Shown one piece after another: positions 1 to 12,930 of a stretch of 64,000 nt of DNA (its first letter is position 1; each line of letters starts with the position of its first letter). The stretch comes from Nymphaea colorata (taxonomy: Eukaryota; Streptophyta; Magnoliopsida; Nymphaeales; Nymphaeaceae): NCBI RefSeq assembly GCF_008831285.2, contig NC_045146.1:5902972-5966971 (forward strand), written 5' to 3'. Below the pieces are notes generated by a model that saw only the letters and a program-made list of their open reading frames with translations, was not told where the DNA came from and did not search any database. Made by a program: the position numbers and the translations under genes.

Positions 1-3000
1 TCCATGGATGGAATCTGTGTTCAGCTGTTAGTGCAGCTGATCATCATCTTTCAGATGAGGTCCAAGAAGCTGGTTTTGGTATGGATGCAAATGAACTGGC
101 ATCCGTTGTTAGAGGCCATGATGCAAAAAAACTGAGATTGCATGGTGGGGTCGATGGAATAGCCCGAAAACTTGCAGTTTCTTTGAATGATGGTGTGAGC
201 GAATCAAGCTTGGATGCCAGGCAAAAGATTTATGGGTTCAACAGATATGTTGAAAAGCCTCCAAGGAGCTTCTGGTTATTTGTCTGGGAAGCATTGCATG
301 ACTTGACGTTGATCATTCTGATGGTGTGCGCAGTGATATCAGTGGTAGTTGGAGTTGTTACTGAGGGATGGCCCAAGGGCATGTATGATGGAATAGGGAT
401 TATTCTCAGTATATTCCTGGTTGTTCTTGTTACAGCAGTCAGTGACTACAGGCAATCTTTGCAGTTCAGAGACTTGGATAAAGAGAAGAAAAAGATTTTT
501 GTATATGTAACCAGAAATGGGTACAGACAAAAGATATCCATTTATGACATAGTTGTTGGTGATGTTGTTCATTTAAACATTGGAGACCAAGTTCCTGCAG
601 ATGGCATCTTCTTAACGGGTTATGGTCTGGTAATAGATGAAGCAAGCCTCTCAGGAGAGAGTGAACCAGTAAACGTAGATCAGGGAAAGCCTTTCCTTTT
701 GTCAGGAACAAAAGTGCAGGACGGATCAGGAAAGATGCTAGTTATGTCTGTTGGCATGAACACAGAATGGGGAAAACTGATGGAGACTCTCAGTGAGGGT
801 GGAGAAGATGAAACACCATTACAAGTAAAACTCAATGGTGTTGCCACAATAATTGGAAAAATTGGCCTCTCCTTCGCGGTCCTTACATTTTTGGTATTGC
901 TGTGTCGATTCTTGGCCGACAAGGCAATTTCTGGAGAGTTCACAAAGTGGTCATCGCAAGATGCCCTTTTGATCTTGAACTATTTTGCAGTTGCAGTAAC
1001 AATAATAGTTGTCGCAGTGCCAGAAGGTTTGCCGTTAGCCGTGACTTTGAGCCTTGCCTTTGCAATGAAGAAATTGATGAATGATAGGGCATTAGTTCGG
1101 CATCTGTCAGCATGTGAAACAATGGGTTCAGCTACGTGCATTTGCACTGACAAAACAGGGACGTTGACAACCAACCATATGGTGCTCAACAAGCTATGGA
1201 TTTGCGAAGACACTCACATTGTTAAAAATGACTCGTGGAATGAATCCCTATCATCAGTACATGAAAGTGCAATGGCAATCTTCCTGCAAGCAATCTTCCA
1301 TAACACTGGTGCCGAGGTAGTTAGGAGCAAAGAAGGGAAAAGAAACATCTTAGGGACACCCACAGAATCAGCATTGCTAGAATTTGGATTGCTAGTAGGA
1401 GGTGACCCAGACACAGAGCAACGTCTGACACTGGTAGAAGTTGAACCTTTTAATTCTGTTAAGAAGAAAATGTCAGTAATTGTGGCACTTCCTGGAGGAG
1501 GGTTCCGTGCATTCTGCAAAGGAGCATCTGAGATCATCTTGCAAATGTGCGATAAATATATTGATTCCACTGGCGAGTGTGTGTCAATGACAAATACACA
1601 CGCAAAGAACATTATGGATGTCATAAATAGTTTTGCAGGTGAAGCATTGCGAACACTGGGCTTGGCTTTCAAGGACATGGATGAGAAAGGTAATGAGATT
1701 CCAGAAGATGGTTACTCCTTAATAGCTATTGTTGGAATCAAAGACCCTGTGCGTCCTGGAGTCAAAGAAGCAGTTGAAACATGCAGGGTTGCTGGCATTA
1801 CTGTGCGGATGGTTACAGGAGACAACATAAACACAGCCAAAGCAATTGCAAGAGAGTGTGGCATACTGACAGATGATGGTTTGGCCATAGAAGGGCCAGA
1901 CTTCCGTGAGAAGGGCCCTGAGGAGCTTAAGGAGCTCATTCCAAAAATTCAGGTGCTTGAACAGGCGCTTAAATCCGAAAGAGAGAGAGAGAGAGAGTTT
2001 TCTAGTTTCAGTATCTAGCTTCTGACTGTAGTCTTACAGGTAATGGCTCGTTCTTTGCCGCTAGACAAATACAAATTTGTAACACAACTTAGATTAGTAC
2101 ATAAAGAAGTTGTTGCTGTGACTGGAGATGGTACTAACGATGCACCTGCTTTGCATGAATCGGACATTGGACTAGCGATGGGTATAGCAGGAACGGAGGT
2201 ATTTGTCAGCTCATCTCTGCTCAACAGTTCAATCTGACTGCATCACAAATGCTGCTTTTCTTTTATTTTCTTTTCCTACTCAGCAGCACCTAGATGTTTC
2301 CTGCATCAATTCATTTCGACATAGGCTTTCACTGTTTTGCCAAAACGTCTCTTATAGTCTTTTGTCCTTCTGGTAATGCCAAACTGATTCTTCCGAGTAA
2401 ATTTAGAAAGGAAAAGCTAGGGAAATGTACGAAAAAGTGCATGGAGCTGCTTTGCAAAACCAGTCTATCTGCTGCCACTTGGCAATGCACTTCATTTACA
2501 ATTCTACTACAACTGGTGTTAAAAGAGATCTTTTCCATCTATATCTGATTATGTCACTTTAGCTTGGTAGATGTAGGTAACAGATATTGTTCAAAGTCAA
2601 ATGTCTGCGACATGTTTATTGCATCTTCATTTTGTTATATAGACTACTTTTGGATTCTAGAGCAAGAAAAACTTAAAGCGTTGTCAGAGATATCGTTCAG
2701 CTATTTCAGCAGCCAAGTTTTTCTCAGGTACTAACTGGGGAGATTGTTTTTCTTGCATAAGTCAAGAAACTAAAAGTATATAATACCTAGTAGAACAATT
2801 TATGAAAATTATGAATCTTCTACTGCTTTTCTCGCAAAAAGGCTGAAAAAAATTTAAAATAGTTATTAAAATGTTAAAAGAAATAAAAAATTATGAAATT
2901 TATTAAAAGTGTTATTTTAGAACTAGCAAAAATATTATGATATTATGCAATATTGTCATCTTGGCAATGCTTTAGAATATTGCAATAAATTCTTTTTTTT

Positions 3001-5414
3001 TTCATGTCACTTGTTTTTGAAAATATTATTGCGACTATAACAATGAGAGCTAACAGTAAATTGCCTTGCCTGTAGGCGCACTTTGAAATGTTTGTCCAGA
3101 AGATTTGTCTCCTGAAAGAGTAAGTTGTTGAAGGGTCATATTATATTAAATTAAATTGAACTTAAAACCAGTAGGCTTTGGATTGATTTTTGGATTAAGC
3201 TTCAAATCCTTCACTTTTGGATTCATCTTGGCATAACACGTGCGTCTGCATTTTCTACATAAATAGTGGATAATTCATTCGAAAAACTTCACAACATTTA
3301 GGAGGTCGTACTTTTGAATCTTCTAATATAAAGTGTTTCATAACTCCTACAGGCTAAAAATTATGTTGAGTACATCTTAGAAAAACTTATCACAGAAACT
3401 GCTCGTCAGATTTTATACATCAGGTTATTGCAACCCTAGATTATTTAAGAAAGGGAAATTAAGTCGTCTGCTGCTAAGGAAAAACAATGTGAGCTAGTTT
3501 GGAGGAAGGAAATCATCAGCCGAAGCCAAATGTAGCTCAATTTGTATGGACTACATGACCATGGACAATCATTTTCTTTGCTGAGTTTCAGTTTGATAAG
3601 CTTGGAAATAGTTAACTTCGTCAGCTGCTTAGTCATTTAGTCAAGTTCAGGTGATACGTAGGGACAGGATAGTTGGCATTCGGACTCATTAAGGCTAATT
3701 TATTGGCCTAAATCAATTTCTGGCTGGCCATGCTTGTTTTAGCTTATATCAGGACTGTGACTCGTTCGGAATCTCCTAAACTTCAATACAATGTTGAAAA
3801 TACACACAAGTGGAACTCTCATTGACAGACGACCTTTTGATTATCGCTTTTGTTAGATGAATTTTATGTAACTGTCTAATGATTTCTCCATTCAGGTGGC
3901 TAAAGAAAATGCAGATGTCATCATTCTGGATGATAATTTCAGTACAATTGAGAATGTTGTTAAATGGGGCCGTTCAGTTTACATTAACATTCAGAAATTT
4001 GTACAGTTCCAACTGACTGTTAACATTGTCGCGCTCATAGTCAATTTTGCTTCAGCATGTATAACAGGTAGGTCACACCTTTGATTTTGGTCAAGCCCTT
4101 TCTCTCTTGGAAGGCAAAAACATAAATTAAGCTCCAAGTTTTAAAGTCAGCATGCTTACTGCTGCTTCCCTTTAGCTGCAAACTTTCACTTGAACGTTTT
4201 TTGTGGTGCCCTTCTCTTCTGTACTATCATGAACCTTCTGTCTCAGAATGTTTTTTTCTTTTCTATCATTATAATTAAATTTCAGGAACTGCACCGCTCA
4301 CTGCTGTCCAGCTGCTATGGGTCAACATGATCATGGACACTCTTGGAGCTCTGGCTTTAGCTACGGAACCTCCAACTGATGAATTGATGCATAGACCTCC
4401 TGTTGGGCGTGATGAGAGTTTTATCAGCCGGACCATGTGGCGTAACATCATTGGCCAAGCAATTTATCAGCTTATAGTTCTTGGAGCACTGGAGTTTGAT
4501 GGCAAGCGGCTTCTGAAATTGAGTGGCTCTGATGCAGATTCTGTGCTCAATACCTTTGTATTCAATTCATTTGTGTTCTGTCAGGTTAGTCTTTATCCAT
4601 CTAATGAACTTCAAACCAGAACAATTTAGGCATTGAGTGGTTAGTTTGATTGAATCCGGACTTAAGATTCCATACAAAGGTTCGACTGACTATGCTATGC
4701 AATAAGATTGGTTTCCTGCTGATAGTTGCAAATAGTTTGCTTTCAACTCCAACCAGATGGAAGCTAGTATATCTTGCATAGGGTGGGTTAGTGTGTACAT
4801 GTCATTCCTCTCAAATACACTAAGCACTCTCTTTGCAACTCATATCTGTAAATTTGACTTTCCTGCAAAGCATTTGAATGACTGATCTCTGTGTTTGAAA
4901 CTAACTAATCACTCAAAAGCAATAAAATTAAAAAAAAATAAATAAAATAAAAACACCGATCTGCACATACATTTTCTTAGATGACTTCAAGGTTTCTGAA
5001 CTTGGAGATAACATAATAGTCTAGGTCCTCATCTCTTTCCCCCCAAAAAACAGACAGGTTATGAGAAGTTTTTCTTTTTCTACTGACTTGTTACAGGTGT
5101 TCAATGAAATAAATAGCCGATACATTGAGAAAATAAATGTTCTCGATGGCATGTTAAGCAGCGGCGTCTTCTTGGCAGTCCTGGTGGTCACTGTGGCATT
5201 CCAGATAATAATAGTGGAATTTCTGGGTGCTTTTGCCAGCACCGTGCCATTGAGTTTGCAGTTGTGGTTGATTAGTGTAGCAATTGGCATCGTAAGCATG
5301 ATAGTTGCTATTTTTATTAAGCTAATCCCCGTTGAACCAGCAGCAAGAAAGTCAGAGCACAAGCAGGGCTATAAGCTGCTTCCAAGTGCCCCTCAAGAAA
5401 CTGAATCACCATGA
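1..5414 (+). CDS. P2B autoinhibited Ca2+-ATPase, ACA4/ACA11-like (5'-partial, 5 exons in window)
   Basis: This gene encodes a calmodulin-regulated pump that exports cytosolic Ca2+; the closest remembered relatives, ACA4 and ACA11, act at vacuolar membranes. Exons by GT-AG and reading frame are 3-1952 (open from the edge), 2040-2198, 3896-4067, 4286-4584 and 5097-5414, joining to about 965 residues. Full family members have about 1030, so the N-terminal calmodulin-binding autoinhibitory part lies mostly outside. Visible features are TM1-TM2 (about 300-440), the actuator SGES loop (about 653-664), the TM4 PEGLPLA motif (1021-1041), the phosphorylation motif DKTGT (D codon 1149-1151), TGDGTNDAP in exon 2 (from 2121), and the TM6 segment [19 protein letters not shown] in exon 4. 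TM8-TM10 are in exon 5. The C-terminus ends in a GYKLLPSAP-like tail, as in the ACA4/11 subgroup. The first intron is only 87 bp and holds a GA microsatellite. No coding lesion is seen. The ACA4/11 subgroup assignment is from memory of family sequences. Confidence 0.95.
2199..3895 (+). other. Intron 2 of the Ca2+-ATPase gene
   Basis: This is a 1.7-kb intron between the GTEV and AKENADV codons, with GT at 2199 and AG just before 3896. It is AT-rich with short A/T runs. I see no exon, RNA gene or recognisable transposon in it. Confidence 0.8.
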
Positions 5415-6653
5415 AAAATGAATAAGGATCACCAAACAGGCGATGTTCATAATTCCTTTCAGATATATAGGTGAGCTATTCTTCTTTTTTACATTTTGAA
5501 TCATAATCAGCAACGTTGGTGGTAATTTGAACATACTGCAAACATGACAATTATCAGGCTCTTGTTATTGTAGCTGACGAAATTTCATATTATTTATGTT
5601 TTCAGATGTTTAGGATTATGTGAATAGTGTGATAATGTAAGGATAAGTCACAAAAAAAAAAAAAAATCATATTATGCTAGTTTTGACCGTATACTTTTTT
5701 GTTAGCATGTGCTTAAGGAAGAATCCAACACTTTATCAGCTATTGGTGTGCCCACGCTCTGATGCTTTAAACTCCTATAAGATGCAATATAACCTAGCTG
5801 GATTTTCTATTAGTTAATTTTCTTTTCATAAGACTACTTACATTAATGTCATCATGTCAGGAACTGACTTAAAAATGATGTTTTTCTATGGATTGGTCAT
5901 ATATATATTTTCAGCAGAAAATGCCAGTGCTGACCTTTCAGCCGTCTGTTAGATGATCGGAGTAACACAAGATTTTGAGCAATCTTTTGGTTTTCAGACT
6001 TGAAGAGATCTAGGGAGTGGTATGACACTATGATGTGAACATTGTAATTTTTTAGGGTCCAACATCCATCTCCGAACTAAGGTCATTTGCATCATCAACA
6101 AATTTGTCATCTTGTCTTGTTCAAGAAATCACTGGCAGAACCGAGCAAGGTCTCAAAAGCACACAGATTATATTTTCTGGCAAAGTGGAGAATGAAGGGA
6201 AGAGAAAAGGTTTTCGCATAAGGAGGCAGTCGAAACAATGGAATAAGAGAAACAGGTCATGAAACATGCAGCTGTACCTCAGAAAAAACTGACAGGTCTA
6301 ACTGAAGTTTATTCAAGCTCTTCCTTGAAAGCGCCTTGAACATGACTTCCTTGCATGGCACGGTTGAACACTAAATTGAAAAGATAGAAGAATAATTTTC
6401 TATTGTCACATGACGTAAATGCACCTCTATGCATTTGAGTGATTCTTACTGATGCATTCCACTGATTAAATTGTTACTGTGCTTAATACAAAAACCTTCT
6501 ACATTTGTTCTACACTGATTACTATGAAAAGTCAAATGAAAAGAAAATTGTCTAAGGGGTCATTTTGCCCTCGCAACTCAAGGTCTATAATCAAATGAGA
6601 AGCATGTAAGCAAATTCTCAGCAGTTTCTCTACAAGGCTTTTTTTATGAGTTT

Positions 6654-6688
<35 letters not shown>

Positions 6689-6867
6689 TGTAATTTTCTC
6701 TATAAAATTATGGGAAGATCTCGGAAGCTTTAGAAGTTGAAATATAAAGATTAGTAACAGCTTTGAAAGTAGGTTTTCTTTCCCTTTTTGGGTAGAAATA
6801 TGATGTAACAAGGGAAAATATTGGGAGAATTCGCGCAAAATCACATGCTCAAACATTTGAAAATTCT

Positions 6868-7110
6868 CGGGAAAATATCAGAATGCCTCAGGGTAATTGT
6901 ATTGATATTTTGAATATACCAATATTGTCGTCAATGTAGTGGCCTGACTTCAGATAACAATATAGTCGTGACACTTTCAAGTTGTTGACAATATCTGTCA
7001 ACTTTCCGTAATTCTTGGGAAAATATCAGTGCCTCAGGGTAATTACTGACTTCAGATAACAATTACATTGTGATACCTTCAAATTCTTGGCAATATTTGT
7101 CACTATGATT
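6868..7110 (+). repeat. Imperfect direct repeat, about 148-bp period
   Basis: A block starting GAAAATATCAG at about 6871 reappears at about 7019. Both copies run through GCCTCAGGGTAATT, then CTGACTTCAGATAACAA and CTTTCAAGTT/CTTCAAATT, with indels between copies. This looks like a degraded tandem duplication; the function is unknown. Confidence 0.6.
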
Positions 7111-7476
7111 GAAAGTATATCAGGAGATGACGGAACTTTCCGAGCAGAAATTTCTCTTATTTGAAGTGACAAGGAAAAGCTTCCTTTATTTTTTGGTTTT
7201 CCAACCCCGTTGTTTCGTATCATTCTTCCAGTTCAAAACGCTTAAATATGTTAAAAACTCCTAGTTTCTTTTATTGGGCAGTTTTTTTACTCACTTTCAC
7301 TGTTTAAATCGTATACTTGCTTGCAAACTAGTGGAAATCTCAAAGTCGAACCGAGTTTGTTTTCTTTAGTAACAAGAATTAATCTCGTGACGAACTTGCG
7401 AGGAATGATCTCATTCGTCTTTCTGAAGGAGACGTTTCTTCAAAATGGCACCAAATTCTTTTTTGTTTGTTTTCTC

Positions 7477-7501
7477 GGGGGGGTGTGGGTGGGGTGGGGG
7501 G
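7477..7501 (+). other. G-quadruplex-forming tract
   Basis: Four or more runs of at least three G are separated by 1-3 bases (G7, TGT, G3, T, G4, T, G6). The tract lies on the + strand about 400 bp downstream of the GPDH stop codon. It fits the standard intramolecular G4 pattern; any effect on transcription ends is inference. Confidence 0.6.
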
Positions 7502-7908
7502 CATCAGCCATGAAAATTTTAGGGTCCATTCCAGTCTTTAAATTGAAGCACCGTTCGTTGATCTGCTACCCTTACAAAACTAACAATTATCTTGTTCATA
7601 TCATCATACATTTATCAGAAACCAAGTTTGTATGTGAGCTAGGTAGAGAGTCTTCAATTCGATGATATTGATACAGAAAACAGCCAAAATGAAAGCCTTT
7701 TCATTAATCATTTGACAGCATACTGCAACATTACTCAGAATCCAGACATTGCCTTGTCTTCTGATTAAAGACATATTTGACCAAAACAAACTACCGACAT
7801 TTTTTACAAGCACAAGAAAAACCTTAAAATGTTGTGAAGCAAGTTCTGCCACCCATGCCCTAAATGAAGCAGTGATTTTGGGCTGAAGCAACTTGAATAA
7901 CATTTGCT

Positions 7909-10900
7909 TCAAATGCCATTGGTCAATGGTTGTCCCAAAAGAGAAGGCTTGTAGAAACCGTGTCCTTGTGCAATCTCAATTCGATCCCGGGGGTCATTCA
8001 TGGTCTCATCCCTTAGAGCTTGAAGAATCCCCTCAGTTGAAAGTTCCCTGTGAATTCAAGTGGAACAAATCAGCAACCACTTAAGCCTAGCATATGTTTT
8101 ACGATCAAGAAAAAGTATACACTGTTCAGGCCATTCTTATCTGCAACTAAATCTCATTTATGTTTTGAACCCTTTGTTAGTGCAGTAGAATTCAGGAGAA
8201 AAAGCAAATGTATTTGGTTCCACGCATAAAAGAGAAACAGGCTATGCACTATCAGATGTATAAAACCAGCTGTACCTGCTGCTTAATCAACAAAGGAAAT
8301 AAAACAGTCCAGCCACCAGAAGATGATAATTTGACATCCATATCTAGGAAGCACTTGAAATTTTCTTGGATAGCAAAAGCTAAATGTGCATTATGTAGCA
8401 AAATGTTGAGAACCAAAAAATGAAACTGTAGAATGGCATATGTGCATGGTATACTAAAGAAACTGCAACAAGCATCAACTTAACCTTTTAATAAGTATTC
8501 TATAAAGTGTCTTCAGAATGGGGCAGAGCTCAACTGGTGCAACACCTCTGTTTTCATCAGGATGAAGCACTTTGAGGCAAGGTTGACCAAGCAACTCGTA
8601 GAATGCATGCACAGCAGATACACCCTGGGAACCAAACATCAAAGAAACCAAGAAGAATAATTGTTAAATATAATACTAAAAAACTACCAGAAAGTTGCAC
8701 ATAATTTGGAGATGTGCACATGCACATGAAATACTTTTTATCATGTTCATGTCCGAGCACCTGCCAGTTAATCCCATAAGGGGGAAGTTCATTTTCTGTA
8801 GGTATGCATTGAGGAATAAAAAACAAACCTGAATCATTCCCTTGCCTTTGATGCTGTCACCCATATCAGGTCTTAATTCTCCCTTGGCTAGCATCTGCCC
8901 ATACCATGCGTTACGACCTTTTAACAAAGTAACATAGGTATCAGCCAGCAATGGGCCAGCGAGCTTCTCTGGTTCTTCCGTTAACAGATGAGTTATAAAT
9001 ATCATTTCAGATGTACAATGTGCAAAATAGACTGATTTACTGGTAGCACTCTCATTGGTCAAAGCTGCAACCATGCCTGACATAGTAGCAGAAAGTCTCA
9101 GATAAAGTGCAGTTAAAGATAAAAAATTTGCAGATTTATTATCTAAAATCTCTTGCAATGCAGATGCAGAGATGCAGCAGATGCAAAGATACTGTCTAAG
9201 TTAAAGGAGAGAATTCATGTGACTGCATCCGCTAACAGATGTATCAAGGATGAATTTTACAAGAGGATGACTTAACCTAAAGTTTGTCACAATAATTGCT
9301 ACAGAGTTGGTGATGGAGATCAACCATGGCACTGAGTAGCTACACGAAGGAAATACTCAAATAGCCATGCCAGTCATACATGTGTTAAGAAGGAAATGAA
9401 ATTGGAATCTGAAAAGTATTCCTTCGAGCAGGGCAAAATAAAGGATCTAAAAGATTCCTCTTGGACCGAAAAGAAAGTGAAGCATAAGGGAGGAGATGAT
9501 ATGCACACTCAACACAGGAAGTTAACACCATTCTTGCAAATGCCTAATTGAACCAGCAACTTTGGTATGCACTACGCACATTTTGCTCCTCTAGAGATGA
9601 TATTTTACCTGCACCAATAGCATAAACATTCTTTAGACCGCCCATAACTTCATGTGTCACAAGGTCACTGTTATCCCACACAATGAAATGGGGTTGTCTT
9701 AGGAACTTGGCAAGAGGTTTCCTCCATTTCTCAGATCCACATATTCGGGCATTAGCGTACTCCTTGTTGTATATCTCAGAAGCTATATTTGGCCCTCCAA
9801 GATAAAGAATGTTCTCCATTGGAACTCCAGCTGGAAGAAAAAGGATCACAAGAAAAGGAAACATAAGAAACCCATGTAAAAACATAATACGAATCTGATA
9901 TTATGTCTAATGTGAGTACAACATGGTAGCATGAGTAATAGGCAATTCTGGACTCTCTCACATGAATACAGAATCTGGCAGTTCTATATTCTCTAGCATT
10001 AACACAAAATCTTGTTCAGAGACGTTAAAACTTAAAGAGATCTCTGTAAACCATTCTTATTCCCAAATACTGGACAATGTCGAACATTTAATTTTTCAAC
10101 ATAAGAAATTCAGTGCCAACAAAAGAAAGTTACAGCTCCAATAAATTCCTCCTGTTCACCATTGTACTTCATCCATTTTCTAAGTAAGATATGGGGGACA
10201 AGCAAAACCATTGGCTTGCATAAATTTGAGTTTCGAAAATGCAAACTTTACATTGTGTTAACTAGCATTGAAAACTTTATATTGTGTTTACCAGGATGGC
10301 AAACTTTACATTGCGTTTGCAAGGATTTATTCGATATTTTCATGTGTCAGAATTGAGTCAAAGATGATCTTTAAATTACTTTCTGAAGTACATGAAATGT
10401 AAGCTGCCGAGTATTCATTGTATCCCTTCCCTTTGGATTTTATACCTACTAAATAGGGTCGCATTAAACGTACGGGACCTATATCTGCAAAAACAATAGT
10501 GTCTTCCAAAGTTGTGCTTACCGTGCCTACTACTTACTTGTGGGTCCCACAGTTTGTTTATCTAATTTAAAGGTGGTAGGCATGATTTATAGCCAACGAC
10601 TATTAATGGTCAACCGGCGCCGTCCATCCGGATTTCAGCCAATTTTTTCTGTTCACACTTCAAATGAGATCAGACAACCTAAATTTGTAGGTTAAAAAAA
10701 TCCCATCAGAAATCTAGTGCACTTATTGGATTTTATAACCCCTCTCAATTTTCAATCAAACAAAATCCATTGAATTTGAAACCTTCATAAAATTTGATTT
10801 GCCCATTAGATTTCAACGTTTTTGCAATCCTACAGAATGGGTCATTTTCGTGAAGCCAAATTAGAAAGAGTAAGATGGAAATGAACCGAACCCATCCATA

Positions 10901-11830
10901 TGTATATGTAAAATTGTATCCACAAAAATGCTTAACCTCATCACTCACTGTTTTTCACAAAAAACGTTCAGGAAAGGAAAGGAAATGGCTGGTTGTCTAT
11001 AAATATATCTAAAAAGTGAATTGTGTCTACCATGCTTAATCCTTTTCGAACCACTACTGAGACATATCGTTTGCCTCTACTTGCACAATCAATTTGTTTC
11101 TTGGTCAAGCTAGAATCACAACCACAAATCTGAAATCCAGATAGACAAACAGAGAGAGAGATATGTATATACTTGCACGGTTGATCATCTGTGTGGGAGT
11201 GATTATACGAGGGACGGGCTCCAACTCAGCTTCAATTCCCTTCGCCAAGGAGATAATTATAGGAGAGGTAAGCCTCTCCTTCCAATACCAGCTGATCTCT
11301 TCAAAAACCTCGCTTGTCTCGGTTGAAGGCAAGCCATTGACCACAATGTCTGCATCCCACACAGCTTCCTGCAAGTTTGTAACAACTTTCAATGGGCACA
11401 ATGGTGTATCTATCATGTTCAGGCAGAACCCGTCCTTCAAGATCTCATCTGCGTGCAAAGTCCGGTCGCCGAGCCGGGCTTCGACGTACTTCAGATACGC
11501 GCATCTCCTGATTAATCTTCTGAGCACGTCTTCTCTTGAATTGATCACTTCAAAGAGATGCTCTGCTGTGGCTCGATCGACTGATCTTCCAGGTCTTCTC
11601 CATATTCTTATCTGAACTTTTTCGCGAAAATGGCCGTAGCTGTCTTGCAGGAGTGCAGCGAAGACACTGCCCCACGCACCTGCACCAACGCCAACTATTC
11701 TCAGCACGTCCCCATTGGCTTTCCCCAGAAGCCGGCGAAGCTCGTCGAGCCTTTTCTCTGCTCCATTTGAATTGTGGGCAGAACCATTTGAATGAACAGG
11801 ATTATGGCTTCCTTCCAGATTTCCTACCAT
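7909..11830 (-). CDS. NAD+-dependent glycerol-3-phosphate dehydrogenase, cytosolic GPDHC1-like (complete)
   Basis: The enzyme interconverts dihydroxyacetone phosphate and sn-glycerol-3-phosphate with NADH/NAD+, feeding glycerolipid synthesis and redox shuttling. The five exons on the - strand are 11830-11173, 9830-9609, 9076-8829, 8624-8485 and 8047-7909. Phases match and the join is 468 residues plus stop; the remembered Arabidopsis cytosolic homologue has about 460. The Rossmann motif [11 protein letters not shown] is at about residues 46-56. NGLPSTET and SLAKGIE lie in exon 1, [20 protein letters not shown] in exon 2, and [11 protein letters not shown] at the exon 2 end. NESATSKS begins exon 3 and the C-terminus is in exon 5. 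The start at 11830 gives an MVG N-terminus as in homologues and no transit peptide is visible, supporting a cytosolic form. No frame lesion is seen. The gene faces the Ca2+-ATPase gene tail-to-tail. Confidence 0.95.
9831..11172 (-). other. Intron 1 of the GPDH gene
   Basis: This 1.34-kb intron lies after the first 219 codons. At about 10,200-10,330 a motif related to GCAAACTTTACATTG occurs three times at roughly 40-50-bp spacing, so a degenerate repeat is present. Otherwise it is AT-rich with no recognised element. Confidence 0.7.
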
Positions 11831-12930
11831 GTCTCTGCGATGGTATCATTCAAAACAGATATTAACAAGGATACACAATGCTTTTTGCTCACCTTATCAT
11901 TTTGAGCCACTAAGGGATTTTATAATTCAAACACAAAAAATATGTCTACCCTTTAGATCAGAGGCAGATTTCAGACTTCTTTTGACTTAAGTTTGTTTCA
12001 CCAAAAAACCAACTTCTAACACCAAACGAACTCAAAAGAACCCCGTAACAATTTTTACTACAAGTACAGTACTTCTGCCTTCCCAGCTGGGAATTTCAAC
12101 TCTTTATTGCTTTAATTTCTTTTGCCAAAAAAACCAACTTCTTGTACTAAAGTAAACTCTCATATTAATAATAGAAAACCCAATTGCTAAAACCAATTCT
12201 TGAACAAAAAACTGCCCAAAAAAGGAAGCAAATGAGACTCATCTAAGAGACAAATGGCCACCAAGATCCTCTCTCAGAAGAGTTCTTCTCTTCCATTTTC
12301 TTCTTCTCACCAACCCAGGCTACCATCCTAGTTAAGGAACAAGAAATCGCACATCCAAAACAGAGGCTTCCTAAACCTCTCCAGAATTGGCATTCCCGAC
12401 AACCACATTTCGGGAATCTAGAAAATCAAACTCAACTTCTCTCCCACCTCAGAGAACCAAAAGAGAAGAAACGAACAACACCCTATAAACGAGGAAGACA
12501 AAGGCAAGCCAGGTCACCTCTGTCCATGTCCTCCTTTAAATTCCCACCGAACCTCAATGAACACCCAGACGCAAGGTGAATCTGTGTGTGTATGTGTATA
12601 GCGTCAATGGCGTTGGTGAACCACTCTACTGGCCTCCATGCCCCACCTTCTTCATAGGTGGCAACAAGATGGTGGAGGCGGTGGGAGTGGCGGCGGCGGC
12701 GATCTCCTAGTTGTTGGCTACAGGCGACGACCTTTGGAGGAGAAGGATCTGGTGGAGGCCGGGAGGTGAAGTGGTGCATTGTTTATAACTCCGGCGAAGC
12801 GCCGCAGTTGGATATGGACAGAGAGGAAAAGGATGAGTAGTTGGGGACATTCAAGTTTGGCCCCTTCGAAGGTGACACAGAAGAAAGGCGCCGACGAGGA
12901 GGCAAAAAGATTAACCATGTCCATAAATAC
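11831..12930 (-). promoter_or_regulatory. Upstream region of GPDH gene with G+C-rich patch
   Basis: The region is upstream of the GPDH start. On the - strand, 12,220-12,480 is pyrimidine-rich, as in plant leader exons or introns, and 12,480-12,900 is clearly richer in G+C than the flanks. A CGCAG just before the ATG could be the acceptor of a 5'-UTR intron. Short ORFs on both strands in the G+C patch have no recognised family. Promoter/leader status is inferred from position and composition. Confidence 0.35.

Larger units (their letters stand above)
5415..7908. other. Convergent intergenic region between Ca2+-ATPase and GPDH genes
   Basis: This 2.5-kb stretch receives the 3' ends of both flanking genes. 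It contains A/T runs, a poly-T/TG tract at about 6650-6690, an imperfect direct repeat and a G-rich tract, listed separately. No coding sequence of recognisable family is present. Poly(A) sites cannot be placed with confidence. Confidence 0.6.

Noticed and set aside
1214-1678. 154-aa ORF on the - strand inside the Ca2+-ATPase exon
   Set aside because: It is an antisense shadow of a strongly conserved exon and has no protein-like pattern of its own.
11163-11615. 150-aa ORF on the + strand opposite GPDH exon 1
   Set aside because: It is an antisense shadow of the dehydrogenase coding sequence.
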